NCBI GenBank assembly: GCA_937899715.1
Contig: CALCNX010000048.1
Coordinates: 74,501 to 138,500 of the forward strand
From: an uncultured bacterium
GTDB lineage: Bacteria > Bacteroidota > Ignavibacteria > Kapaibacteriales > UBA4661
Reading direction: 5' to 3'
DNA: 64,000 nt
In this document: piece after piece, positions 26,245 to 33,766 of the stretch
How the letters are laid out: each line of letters starts with the position of its first letter
Position numbering within the stretch: the first letter of the stretch is position 1
The notes under the pieces: model-generated
The model's database searches: none
The model's input: only the letters and a program-made list of their open reading frames with translations
Told to the model about the DNA's origin: nothing
Translations under genes and position numbers: made by a program

Positions 26245-26480
26245 TCAAATTGCGATTGGTCAGGAATAACAAGATTTTCTCCTCGCTCAATTTCAGCGAT
26301 ACGCCGCAGAAGCACTGTCCGATTCGCCGGAGAGCGCATGAGATATGCTGTCTCGTCCTCGTCATCAGACTTCGCAAGAACGTGGTCTATCTCAGCTAAT
26401 AATTGCCGAGCAACCTCATTTTGTGCTGCTTCTGGGAGCTTTTCGGCTTCTTGAATAGCCTGTGAAAGTAGAATAGTCAT
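26241..26480 (-). CDS. Antitoxin of the YoeB-like toxin (YefM-like C-terminus)
   Basis: The 79-aa protein has an N-terminal helical part (SQAIQEAEKLPEAAQNEVAR), like small antitoxins with DUF2281-type repeats. Its C-terminus, AYLMRSPANRTVLLRRIAEI, resembles the toxin-wrapping tail of YefM. The gene is intact, starts with a CTATG context 38 bp after leuC, and ends in an ATGA overlap with the toxin start, the normal arrangement for such pairs. It would bind and neutralise the toxin and repress the operon. Here it outlives a toxin that appears frameshifted. Confidence 0.78.
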   Translation of the reverse strand: MTILLSQAIQEAEKLPEAAQNEVARQLLAEIDHVLAKSDDEDETAYLMRSPANRTVLLRRIAEIERGENLVIPDQSQFE

Positions 26481-26517
26481 AGTCTTGAAGAAAAAAAGAA
26501 AAATTATTGCAGAATTA

Positions 26518-27918
26518 TTACATCATCGTCCTGCAATCCGCCACCCTACCCGCTATTGCCGTTGCAGCAGCCGTGAGCGGCGAAGCAAGCAGCGTCCGTG
26601 CGCCTTTACCCTGACGACCTTCAAAGTTACGGTTGGAGGTGCTAACGCAATACTCGCCCGCTCTCACATCATCGCCATTCATCGCAATACACATCGAACA
26701 GCCCGCCGAGCGCCATTCCGCACCCGCTTCGAGGAAAATAGTATGCAAACCTTCTGCTTCCGCCTGGCGCTTTACCTGCTCCGAACCCGGCACCACAAGC
26801 GTCCGTACGCCATCAGCAATTTTGCGACCTTTCAGCACCGATGCCGCTTGGCGTAAGTCCGAAATGCGGGCATTCGTGCAAGAGCCAATAAAGACGACAT
26901 TCACCGGTTGTCCTAGAATTGGTGCGCCCGGCGTGAGATTCATGTACGCCAGTGCTTTTTCTAATGCTGCTTTGTCGCTTGTGGATGTGGCTTGCGACGG
27001 GTCGGGGATGCGGGCAGTAATTCCCATGCCCATTCCGGGGTTTGTGCCGTAGGTTATCATTGGTTCCAGCGTGTTTGCATCCAGCGTAACGGTGTGGTCG
27101 TAGCTTGCGCCTTCTTCAGTAGGAAGCGTCTTCCAGTATGCCAGCTTTTTGTCCCATTCTGCGCCTTTGGGAGCAAATTCTCGTCCGGCGACGTACTCAA
27201 AGGTCGTGTCGTCCGGCGCAACCATGCCCGCCCGTGCACCGCCTTCGATGCTCATGTTGGAAATGGTCATGCGTCCTTCCATTGAAAGCGCACGAATGGC
27301 GGAACCGGTGTATTCATAGACGTAGCCCGTGCCGCCTTCGGTGCCGGTTTTAGCGATGAGCGCAAGAATAATGTCCTTCGCCGTAACGCCGTTTTTGAGC
27401 GTTCCGTCAATTTGGATGCGGCACGTTTTCGGCTTGCGTTGCAAAAGACACTGCGTTGCCAATACGTGTCCGACTTCGCTTGTGCCGATGCCAAACGCCA
27501 ACGCACCAAACGCGCCATGCGTGGAGGTGTGGCTGTCGCCGCAGACAATGGTCATACCGGGCTGCGTTGCGCCGAGTTCGGGTCCAATCATATGGACAAT
27601 GCCCTGCTTGTCGCTTGTGAGGTCGTAGAGTCTGATTCCATGCTCTTTTGCGTTGGTATAGAGTGTTTGTACTTGTTTTGCCGCCATTGCGTCAGCGACG
27701 GACAAATCGCGTGAGATAGTCGGCGTGGAGTGGTCGCAGGTAGCGAGTGTGCGGTCGGGACGGCGCACCTTCAGCCCACGTGACTTCAATTCCGAAAATG
27801 CTTGCGGAGATGTTACTTCGTGGATGAGGTGCAGGTCAATGTAGAGAACTGCAGGGCAGTCGGGTTCTTGCGACACAACGTGTGCGTTCCAGACTTTTTC
27901 AAAGAGGGTTTTGGGCAT
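26518..27918 (-). CDS. leuC: 3-isopropylmalate dehydratase large subunit
   Basis: LeuC (466 aa) carries the 4Fe-4S cluster of isopropylmalate isomerase. It begins MPKTLFEKVWNAHVV and includes HLIHEVTSPQAF, CGDSHTSTHGAFGALAFGIG and the three cluster Cys, in VFIGSCTNARISDL and in SAGCSMCIAMNGD. Length is typical. It is the first gene of a minus-strand run continuing through the antitoxin, broken toxin, broken phosphatase, S9 peptidase and leuD. The nearest upstream gene (28530) is a separate secreted protein. Confidence 0.97.
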   Translation of the reverse strand: MPKTLFEKVWNAHVVSQEPDCPAVLYIDLHLIHEVTSPQAFSELKSRGLKVRRPDRTLATCDHSTPTISRDLSVADAMAAKQVQTLYTNAKEHGIRLYDLTSDKQGIVHMIGPELGATQPGMTIVCGDSHTSTHGAFGALAFGIGTSEVGHVLATQCLLQRKPKTCRIQIDGTLKNGVTAKDIILALIAKTGTEGGTGYVYEYTGSAIRALSMEGRMTISNMSIEGGARAGMVAPDDTTFEYVAGREFAPKGAEWDKKLAYWKTLPTEEGASYDHTVTLDANTLEPMITYGTNPGMGMGITARIPDPSQATSTSDKAALEKALAYMNLTPGAPILGQPVNVVFIGSCTNARISDLRQAASVLKGRKIADGVRTLVVPGSEQVKRQAEAEGLHTIFLEAGAEWRSAGCSMCIAMNGDDVRAGEYCVSTSNRNFEGRQGKGARTLLASPLTAAATAIAGRVADCRTMM

Positions 27919-27975
27919 AATCTTGGGAAATGTTGAGTTGTGAATGATGAGTTTTGAGTTTTTTTGTTTGAGAGT

Positions 27976-28530
27976 TTACGGCATCCAGCCGAGGTGGAAT
28001 ACGAGCATACCAAGAACGTAGGCATCATTGGGGCTAACTCCGGCACTTATTTTTAAGCCTAATCCCGGAACATATGCTTTCAGGGCTACTTGTGCCTCGC
28101 CAATAAGCCCAACTGTACCATGATTGCCAGATACTATATTGGGCGCATTGAGGGAGGTTGCTGAAGTATATGCCGCACCGATGGCAGCAGATGAAAATGA
28201 CCAGTCATGGCGGTTTATCCATCCATACATAGCGCCTATGCTGCCGAATGCTCCTCCGCCGGTAAAACCATTGGCTATGACTTGTAGGTTGAGAGAAAGA
28301 AGGATATTCCCAAGTGCGGCGGAAATATCGTATGCACCTGATGTTGTGAATTCTTTTTGTGTTGCAAACCCAGCACCAGCTCCATAACTCAACCAATACC
28401 AATTCTCCCTCGCCTTCTGCACACTATCTACTTTTGTGGAATCCAGCATTTGTGCGCCTAGTGGTGCATAGCAAAATGCACACACGATGAGAAACGCAAG
28501 AACAGTGCTGGCAAATGAGAATGTTTTCAT
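27976..28530 (-). CDS. Secreted protein of unknown function, possible small outer-membrane barrel
   Basis: The product from the ATG at 28530 (184 aa) starts with a clear signal peptide (MKTFSFASTVLAFLIVCAFC, cleavage near LGAQ). The mature part is Gly/Ala/Ser-rich with alternating hydrophobic residues (YGAGAGFATQKEFTTSGAYD, LILSLNLQVIANGF-like), as in small beta-barrel or integrity proteins. No motif allows a function. A longer start at 28566 would put 12 polar residues before the signal peptide and is less likely. The gene stands between leuC (minus) and the divergently read hicBA pair. Confidence 0.65.
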   Translation of the reverse strand: MKTFSFASTVLAFLIVCAFCYAPLGAQMLDSTKVDSVQKARENWYWLSYGAGAGFATQKEFTTSGAYDISAALGNILLSLNLQVIANGFTGGGAFGSIGAMYGWINRHDWSFSSAAIGAAYTSATSLNAPNIVSGNHGTVGLIGEAQVALKAYVPGLGLKISAGVSPNDAYVLGMLVFHLGWMP

Positions 28531-28657
28531 AAATGCTTGAGATTGCTGTTGCAAAAGAATTGACATGATTGATATGAAACAAGTTTTGTATTTTTGCTTA
28601 TTCAGTGCAACATAAACGTAATCTGTCTTTTATTGTCAAACTTTCCAAACTATCGCT

Positions 28658-28870
28658 ATGGTTAATCCTGTATTTACGCTTGAATTTTGGCTTGATGAAG
28701 GTTGGTACGTTGGGCGTTTGCGTGAAGTGCCTGGTGTTTTTAGTCAAGGTACAACCTTAGAAGACCTTGAATCCTCTATCCGCGATGCATATCAACTCAT
28801 GCTTGAAGAAAATGCCGGAATCGAAGTGCCTGCCGCCCACTCTGTCAAAACCCTTGAGTTTTCGCTATGA
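28658..28870 (+). CDS. hicB: HicB-family antitoxin
   Basis: The 70-aa protein has the partially degraded RNase H-like fold of short HicB antitoxins: an N-terminal FTLEFWLDEGWYVGRLREVPGVFSQG strand-turn, then LEDLESSIRDAYQLMLEE. No DNA-binding helix-turn-helix extension is attached. Its stop overlaps the start of hicA by 4 bp (ATGA), so the two are translationally coupled. Antitoxin first, toxin second, is one of the two known hic orders. Confidence 0.88.
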   Translation: MVNPVFTLEFWLDEGWYVGRLREVPGVFSQGTTLEDLESSIRDAYQLMLEENAGIEVPAAHSVKTLEFSL

Positions 28871-29049
28871 AGCGAGGCGATCTTCTTCGAGAACTTTCTG
28901 CTCAGGGCTGCCAACTCAAACGTAATGGCGGTCGGCACGACATTTGGCAGAATCCTATAAATGGTAAGACTGCGCCCATACCGCGCCACAACGAAATTCC
29001 CAATACACTTTGCGCTCTTATCAAAAAGCAATTAGGGCTTGTGGCATAG
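28867..29049 (+). CDS. hicA: HicA-family mRNA interferase toxin
   Basis: The 60-aa protein matches HicA, a double-stranded-RNA-binding-like ribosome-independent mRNA interferase. It has the typical opening KRGDLLRELSAQGCQLKRNGG, the catalytic His in GGRHDIW, the IPRHNEIPNTLCALIKKQLGL segment and normal length. Start and reading frame look intact. It ends 1 bp before the convergent VOC protein gene. Together with hicB it forms a complete, probably functional type II module. Confidence 0.9.
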   Translation: MKRGDLLRELSAQGCQLKRNGGRHDIWQNPINGKTAPIPRHNEIPNTLCALIKKQLGLVA

Positions 29050-29050
29050 A

Positions 29051-29449
29051 TCAATGCGGCTCTATCAAATCCCATTTATTGCCATAGATATCTTCAAATA
29101 CCACCACTCTACCGTATTCTTCCTCGCGCGGCTCTTCCACAAAGCGGACATTGCGTGAGCGATAGGCGTTGTAATCTCGCCAAAAATCATCCGTGTGCAA
29201 GAGCAAAAACACCCGCCCGCCTGTTTGATTGCCAATAGCCGCGCGTTGTGTCTCATTCGATGCCTGAGCCAGAAGAAGCGATGTTCTTGCGTGATTGCCA
29301 GCACTGCGCGGCGCAACACGCACCCAGCGCTTTCCACCGCCAAGGGGTGTGTCTTCTACAAGTTCAAAGCCTAAAACGTCGGTGTAGTAGGCAATTGCTT
29401 CGTCGTAATCGCGGACAAGAAGCGCAAGGGCAGCAATAGTTTGGTTCAT
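29051..29449 (-). CDS. VOC-family (glyoxalase/bleomycin-resistance fold) protein
   Basis: The 132-aa protein shows the paired beta-alpha-beta-beta-beta modules of the vicinal oxygen chelate superfamily: ALLVRDYDEAIAYYTDVLGFELVEDTPLGG in the first half and GRVFLLLHTDDFWRDYNAYRSRNVRF in the second, ending FEDIYGNKWDLIEP. A His (HTDDF) and the Glu near the C-terminus are candidate metal ligands. Members range from glyoxalases to dioxygenases and resistance proteins, so the substrate is unknown. It abuts hicA tail to tail and lies 12 bp after the Uma2 gene, with which it may be co-transcribed. Confidence 0.85.
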   Translation of the reverse strand: MNQTIAALALLVRDYDEAIAYYTDVLGFELVEDTPLGGGKRWVRVAPRSAGNHARTSLLLAQASNETQRAAIGNQTGGRVFLLLHTDDFWRDYNAYRSRNVRFVEEPREEEYGRVVVFEDIYGNKWDLIEPH

Positions 29450-29461
29450 CTGCGTCGGTGG

Positions 29462-30040
29462 TTATCGTAATTCGTGAAGTTCTAACACAAAATCCGGCAA
29501 AACATCCTCGCCGGAAAGCGTATTGTCAAAACCATGGACGGTTGATTCCGAGCCATTTTGACGGTAAATATGCACTGTCTCCTCAAACGGGTCTATGAGC
29601 CATGCGAGATGGCAACCGTTTTCCATCCACTCGTGCATCTTTTCTTGGGTTGCCTTGAGCGAGTCGCTTTCGGATAACAGTTCAATCACGAAATCAGGAC
29701 AGAGAGGTACAAATTTCCGGCGTTCATTTTCTGAAAGCACCTCCCAACGCTCCTTGCAAACAAAAGCTGCATCGGGTGAGCGAACTGCCGTATTTGGCAA
29801 ATGAAAACCTGTACTAGATTCAAAGGCAATACCTAATTTTGTTCGCCTGACCCATAAATTTAGGTCGGTAACAATATCAGCATTATGGCGACCAGACTCG
29901 CCGCCCGTCGGGTGTAAAAGCATAATTTCTCCTTTGGGAGTGCGCTCAATGCGCAGCATTTTGTTCGATGTGCAAAGTGCAAAAAGCTCGTCGTCGGTCA
30001 AACCGCCGATGGCGCGAACATCCAGCATGAGAGCGTCCAT
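29462..30040 (-). CDS. Uma2-family (DUF820) putative restriction-endonuclease-like protein
   Basis: From the ATG at 30040 the product is 192 aa. It has the DUF820/Uma2 pattern: an N-terminal TDDELFALCTSNKMLRIERT, then PTGGESGRHNADIVTDLNLW, the PD-(D/E)XK-like core RSPDAAFVCKERW with LCPDFVIELLSESDS, and a C-terminal VHIYRQNGSE. The Asp of PD and Glu of VIEL are candidate metal ligands. Function is unproven; members are often multicopy in cyanobacteria and FCB bacteria. Codons upstream of 30040 would add an unrelated hydrophobic leader and are left out. Confidence 0.85.
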   Translation of the reverse strand: MDALMLDVRAIGGLTDDELFALCTSNKMLRIERTPKGEIMLLHPTGGESGRHNADIVTDLNLWVRRTKLGIAFESSTGFHLPNTAVRSPDAAFVCKERWEVLSENERRKFVPLCPDFVIELLSESDSLKATQEKMHEWMENGCHLAWLIDPFEETVHIYRQNGSESTVHGFDNTLSGEDVLPDFVLELHELR

Positions 30041-30176
30041 TGTATAACCTTTCCACGAAAATGTCGGGAATATATTCACGATGTACCAAAATCCAATTTG
30101 CAAAAAAAACAGCGAAGAAGCCAGTGCAAAACAAGAATCAAGGCAGGAGGCGAGCCAGTCAAATATATGATGTACC

Positions 30177-30218
30177 AAAAAAGGCGTAAAAGAAGCATCA
30201 ATGCTTGCTTTTACGCCT
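30177..30218 (-). terminator. Intrinsic terminator downstream of paaN
   Basis: AGGCGTAAAAG plus AAGCA (30182-30197) pairs with TGCTT and CTTTTACGCCT (30202-30218) with one bulged base. Read on the minus strand, six T follow. It lies 25 bp past the paaN stop. Confidence 0.88.
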
Positions 30219-30242
30219 CGTATAGACTAAGCTAAAACTGGT

Positions 30243-31922
30243 TTATGCCACTTCTCGTGCGCCAATGACATTAAAACGATTGGTAACGAAGGACGCATCG
30301 GCAAAGGACGCATTGCCCGCCGGATTTGCGCCTGCGCCGTGGAAATCACTGAAGGCTGAAGATTGATTGACAAAAATTCCGCCTACATAATTGAACGCCA
30401 CAGGCGCTTTGCCCTCGAAGATGATTGCATCTTCCGCTTGTTCACGCTGCGCTGGGTCTGTGGTATAGACAAGCGTCGTGAGCGCCCCTTTGTGCTTCAG
30501 GCTGCGCAAGAGCAGATGCAAACTGTGGTCAAAGCCATCGGTCGGGATAAGGAAGCTAATGGGACCGAACCATTCGTGTTCATATTTATCGCTCTGAGTG
30601 GCATCTGCTTGCAAGAGAAGCGGCGATGCTGTCCGGGCATTCTCAAAGCCGCCTTGCGGAACGGACTGGGAATCGCGCACAACCTTTAGTCCAAGCGCTT
30701 TGGCTTCTGCTACGCGCTTGTAAGTGGCTTCACTTTGTATGCCGCCTGAAATGGCGGACATCTTTGGATTGTTCACCAGCCCGTCTATTTTTGCTGCAAA
30801 GCGCTTTGCTACTTCATCGAAAGGAACAACGGTATCGCTTTCTTTTACGCCGTTTTTATTGACGAAAAAGTTCTGCGAGGTGGTACACATTTGTCCGCTA
30901 TACAGCGAAAGCGTAAAAGCAAGGTTGTCCAGCACGGCATCAAGATTGTCAACGCTTTCCAAGATAACGCCGTTCACGCCTGCTTTTTCCGTGAAGACCG
31001 CCTTGCCGTGCTTGCGACCGATTTCTTCAATCGTATTGCCAAACGCACCGCCCGTGAAATCAATCACATTCACGGCAGGATGCTCCGAAAGCGTGAGTGT
31101 AAGCGGATTTGCACTACTATCGGCAGCGAGCTGTACCAAATGTGGGTCTAAGCCCAAATCTTTGAAGGTCTCTTGCATACTTGCCACGACGACAGCAATC
31201 GCCAAGACCGATTTTGGATGAGGCTTCACGATAACAGGATTCCCCGTCACAAGGCTGGCAAATAAGCCCGGAAGCGTGTTCCAGACGGGAAAGGTGGAAC
31301 AGCCAATTACCAAGCCGATGCCTTTGGGTACGATGTGAAAATTCTTCTTAACGGTGATATTGGCTGCTCCGGCGGGCTTTACCCACGTTGCTTCGGTAAC
31401 AAATTGTGCTTGTTCGCTAAAACCAAGCGCAAGCGCCTCCAATGCACGATCAAACGAGTGTGGACCCGATGCTTGGAAGGACATTGCAAAGCTCTGCCCT
31501 GCGGTGTGCATGGTCGAATAAGCAATCTCGAAGAAGGTTTTGCCCGTTCCTGCCCGCTCTAAGGCTTCAATGAGAACAACAGCGCGGTCAGTTGGGGAAA
31601 GGCGCTGCCACTGCTTTTTGGCGTTGTGGGCATTCGTGATAAGATGTTCGACGGCAAATGTGGGATACTGCACGCCAAGCCCGAAACCGAAGGGAGATTC
31701 TTCCTCGCCATGCCATCCGGTTTCGCCTGCTTGCTGAAGGCGTGTGAACTTGTGGTGCAGCGAGGCTTTGAAGGCTGCTTCGCCTTCTTCGGATGCCGTT
31801 TCGCCATAGACTTTTTTGCTGGGCGATTCGTTCCAATGCGCAAAGTATTCGCGTGAAATGTTTGCCTGAACTGCTTTGTCGAGCGTTTCGCTGTGTTTTT
31901 GGGTAAGTTCTGTGAGGGTCAT
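30243..31922 (-). CDS. paaN: Phenylacetic acid degradation protein PaaN, aldehyde dehydrogenase family
   Basis: The 559-aa product is an aldehyde dehydrogenase of the PaaN type. Family hallmarks are an N-terminal extension with YFAHWNESPSKKVYGE, EEESPFGFGLGVQYP, then the NAD-binding core with GNPVIVKPHPKSVL, VNVIDFTGGAFGNTIEEIGR, the general base Glu in EKAGVNGVILE and the nucleophile Cys346 in SGQMCTTSQNFFV. PaaN is linked to phenylacetyl-CoA catabolism (ring-opening aldehyde oxidation), but its exact step is less settled than PaaZ's. Start at 31922 (MTLTELTQKHSETL) matches the family. It follows gcdH and a DUF433 gene on the minus strand and ends at a strong terminator. No paaABCDE monooxygenase is visible. 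Confidence 0.88.
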   Translation of the reverse strand: MTLTELTQKHSETLDKAVQANISREYFAHWNESPSKKVYGETASEEGEAAFKASLHHKFTRLQQAGETGWHGEEESPFGFGLGVQYPTFAVEHLITNAHNAKKQWQRLSPTDRAVVLIEALERAGTGKTFFEIAYSTMHTAGQSFAMSFQASGPHSFDRALEALALGFSEQAQFVTEATWVKPAGAANITVKKNFHIVPKGIGLVIGCSTFPVWNTLPGLFASLVTGNPVIVKPHPKSVLAIAVVVASMQETFKDLGLDPHLVQLAADSSANPLTLTLSEHPAVNVIDFTGGAFGNTIEEIGRKHGKAVFTEKAGVNGVILESVDNLDAVLDNLAFTLSLYSGQMCTTSQNFFVNKNGVKESDTVVPFDEVAKRFAAKIDGLVNNPKMSAISGGIQSEATYKRVAEAKALGLKVVRDSQSVPQGGFENARTASPLLLQADATQSDKYEHEWFGPISFLIPTDGFDHSLHLLLRSLKHKGALTTLVYTTDPAQREQAEDAIIFEGKAPVAFNYVGGIFVNQSSAFSDFHGAGANPAGNASFADASFVTNRFNVIGAREVA

Positions 31923-31978
31923 GGTTGAATGTGTTGTGAGTGAAAAGTTATCGGAAAAAGGAACATACAAGCAAGGTT

Positions 31979-32203
31979 TTATGCGGCAAATGCAATGTGT
32001 TGTTGCATATTGGCTGCAAATTCCAGCGCCGTCGTAATATCTTCACGGGTCAACTCGGGAAAATCCTCAACAATATCGTCGAATGTCATGCCGGAAGCAA
32101 TTTGCCGTAAAATATCTTCAACGGTGATTCGCATCCCGCGAATACAGGGCTTGCCAGAGCGCTTGCCTGATTCGATGGTAATAATATTTTTGTAAATAGT
32201 CAT
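31979..32203 (-). CDS. DUF433 (VapB45-like) small protein
   Basis: The 74-aa protein is a DUF433 member, a winged-helix-like fold found as antitoxin partner of PIN-like proteins. It has SGKRSGKPCIRGMRITVEDI and LRQIASGMTFDDIVEDFPEL, the standard signature. No DUF5615/PIN-like partner is adjacent; upstream is gcdH, downstream (56 bp) paaN. It may be an orphan antitoxin or DNA-binding regulator. The ATG at 32203 (MTIYKNIITIESG) fits the family; a longer start at 32254 is less likely. Confidence 0.85.
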   Translation of the reverse strand: MTIYKNIITIESGKRSGKPCIRGMRITVEDILRQIASGMTFDDIVEDFPELTREDITTALEFAANMQQHIAFAA

Positions 32204-32295
32204 CGCTCTTTTCTCCTGAAAACGTGTAGAGACGCGGGGCGAAGAGTATGTCAAACCGCGTCTCTACCATGAATGGTACGATACCGAAGGATGTC

Positions 32296-33543
32296 TTACT
32301 CAAACGCCTGAATTCCAGTAATATCGGCACCTAAAATCAATGTGTGGATGTCATGTGTTCCTTCGTAGGTTTTGACCGATTCAAGGTTTGCCATATGGCG
32401 CATGATGGGATATTCGCCCAAAATACCGTTTGCGCCGTGAATGTCGCGGGCAATACGAGCTATTTCAAGCGCCATCCAGACGTTATTGCGTTTTGCCATG
32501 GAGACGTGCTGCGGCGTGGATTCGCCTGCATCTTTCATTTGCCCTAAGCGGTGCGCCATTAGTTGCCCTTTGGTGATTTCGTTCAGCATCCAGACGAGTT
32601 TTTCCTGTACCAGTTGGAAGCCTGCGATTGGTTTGCCGAACTGAATGCGCGTTTTTGCATAGTCCAGTGAGGATTCGTAGCACGCCATCGCAGCGCCCAG
32701 AGCGCCCCACGAGATGCCGTAGCGGGCTTGCGTCAAGCAGCCAAGAGGGCCTTTAAGTCCTGAGACATTTGGCAGCAGGTTTGCTTCGGGAATTTCGCAG
32801 TCTTGGAAGACGAGTTCACCAGTGGCAGAAGCGCGAAGTGAGTGTTTGCCTTTCATTTCCGGTGCAGTGAAGCCGGGTGTGCCTTTTTCTACCAAAAAGC
32901 CGCGCACAACGCCGTCCAATTTTGCCCACACCACAGCCACATCCGCCACGTTGCCGTTGGTAATCCACATCTTTGCACCATTGAGCAAAAAGCCGTTGCT
33001 GGTCTTTTTTGCATTGGTAATCATGCCGTTAGGATTGGAGCCGTGGTCGGGTTCGGTCAAGCCGAAGCAGCCGATAGCCTCTGCTGAAGCGAGCTTGGGA
33101 AGCCAGTGTTTGCGCTGCTCTTCATTGCCATAGGCATAAATCGGGTACATAACGAGCGAACTTTGCACGGAAGCGTACGAACGCAAACCGGAATCGCCGC
33201 GCTCTAATTCTTGCATTGCCAGTCCGTAGGCGGTATAGCTTGCCCCGGCGCATCCATACTCATGCGGAAGTGTGATACCGAACACGCCAAGTTCCGCCAT
33301 GCGCTTGGCGAGGTGTTTCGGGAAGGTTCCGGCTTGGTAATGTTCTTCAATAATGGGTAAAACTTCATCATCCACGAAGGAGCGAACAGTGTCTCGTATC
33401 AGACGCTCTTCGGGGGAGTACAATCCGTCGAGGTTATAGTAGTCAAAAGCGTTATTAGCGCTTTGCTTGGGGGCTTTTCCATTGTGGGGCGCACCGTTCG
33501 AGTGCGTACCGTTCGTTTTTGGCGCTGTTGCTACGGCAGACAT
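32296..33543 (-). CDS. gcdH: Glutaryl-CoA dehydrogenase-like acyl-CoA dehydrogenase
   Basis: The FAD enzyme (415 aa) would oxidise and decarboxylate glutaryl-CoA to crotonyl-CoA, or a close analogue. Features are GLTEPDHGSNPNGM, GAKMWITNG, KGKHSLRASATGELVF, LGPLGCLTQARYGISWG-like GPLGCLTQARYGISWG, and the C-terminal TYEGTHDIHTLILGADITG with the catalytic base Glu394. These C-terminal residues are typical of GcdH rather than of straight-chain acyl-CoA dehydrogenases. The first 25 residues are a Thr/Asn/Gly-rich disordered tail. Start at 33543 chosen by this and by the weak alternative upstream. It heads a run gcdH-DUF433-paaN. Confidence 0.9.
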   Translation of the reverse strand: MSAVATAPKTNGTHSNGAPHNGKAPKQSANNAFDYYNLDGLYSPEERLIRDTVRSFVDDEVLPIIEEHYQAGTFPKHLAKRMAELGVFGITLPHEYGCAGASYTAYGLAMQELERGDSGLRSYASVQSSLVMYPIYAYGNEEQRKHWLPKLASAEAIGCFGLTEPDHGSNPNGMITNAKKTSNGFLLNGAKMWITNGNVADVAVVWAKLDGVVRGFLVEKGTPGFTAPEMKGKHSLRASATGELVFQDCEIPEANLLPNVSGLKGPLGCLTQARYGISWGALGAAMACYESSLDYAKTRIQFGKPIAGFQLVQEKLVWMLNEITKGQLMAHRLGQMKDAGESTPQHVSMAKRNNVWMALEIARIARDIHGANGILGEYPIMRHMANLESVKTYEGTHDIHTLILGADITGIQAFE

Positions 33544-33709
33544 GGCGTTATTCCTTGAAAGATGAATGAAGTGAGAGAGTTGATAGTGGCTACGTGGGAG
33601 AGGCAAAAATACAAATATTTACGCAGTGAGCGAAAGAAATTCCTTTTTGGCGAGAGGTACTGGATTTTGCGCCATGATGTCCGATGGTATAAGGATTTCC
33701 CGAAACGGA

Positions 33710-33743
33710 AACAGGTTTGGCAAATCGCTTTACCAAACCTGTT
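33710..33743 (-). terminator. Hairpin terminator downstream of the T9SS cargo gene
   Basis: AACAGGTTTGG (33710-33720) pairs perfectly with CCAAACCTGTT (33733-33743); the loop is 12 nt. Read on the minus strand it starts 23 bp after the stop at 33767 and is followed by a T-containing stretch, but not a long T-run. Confidence 0.7.
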
Positions 33744-33766
33744 ACTCAAAATATCTCTACAACACA

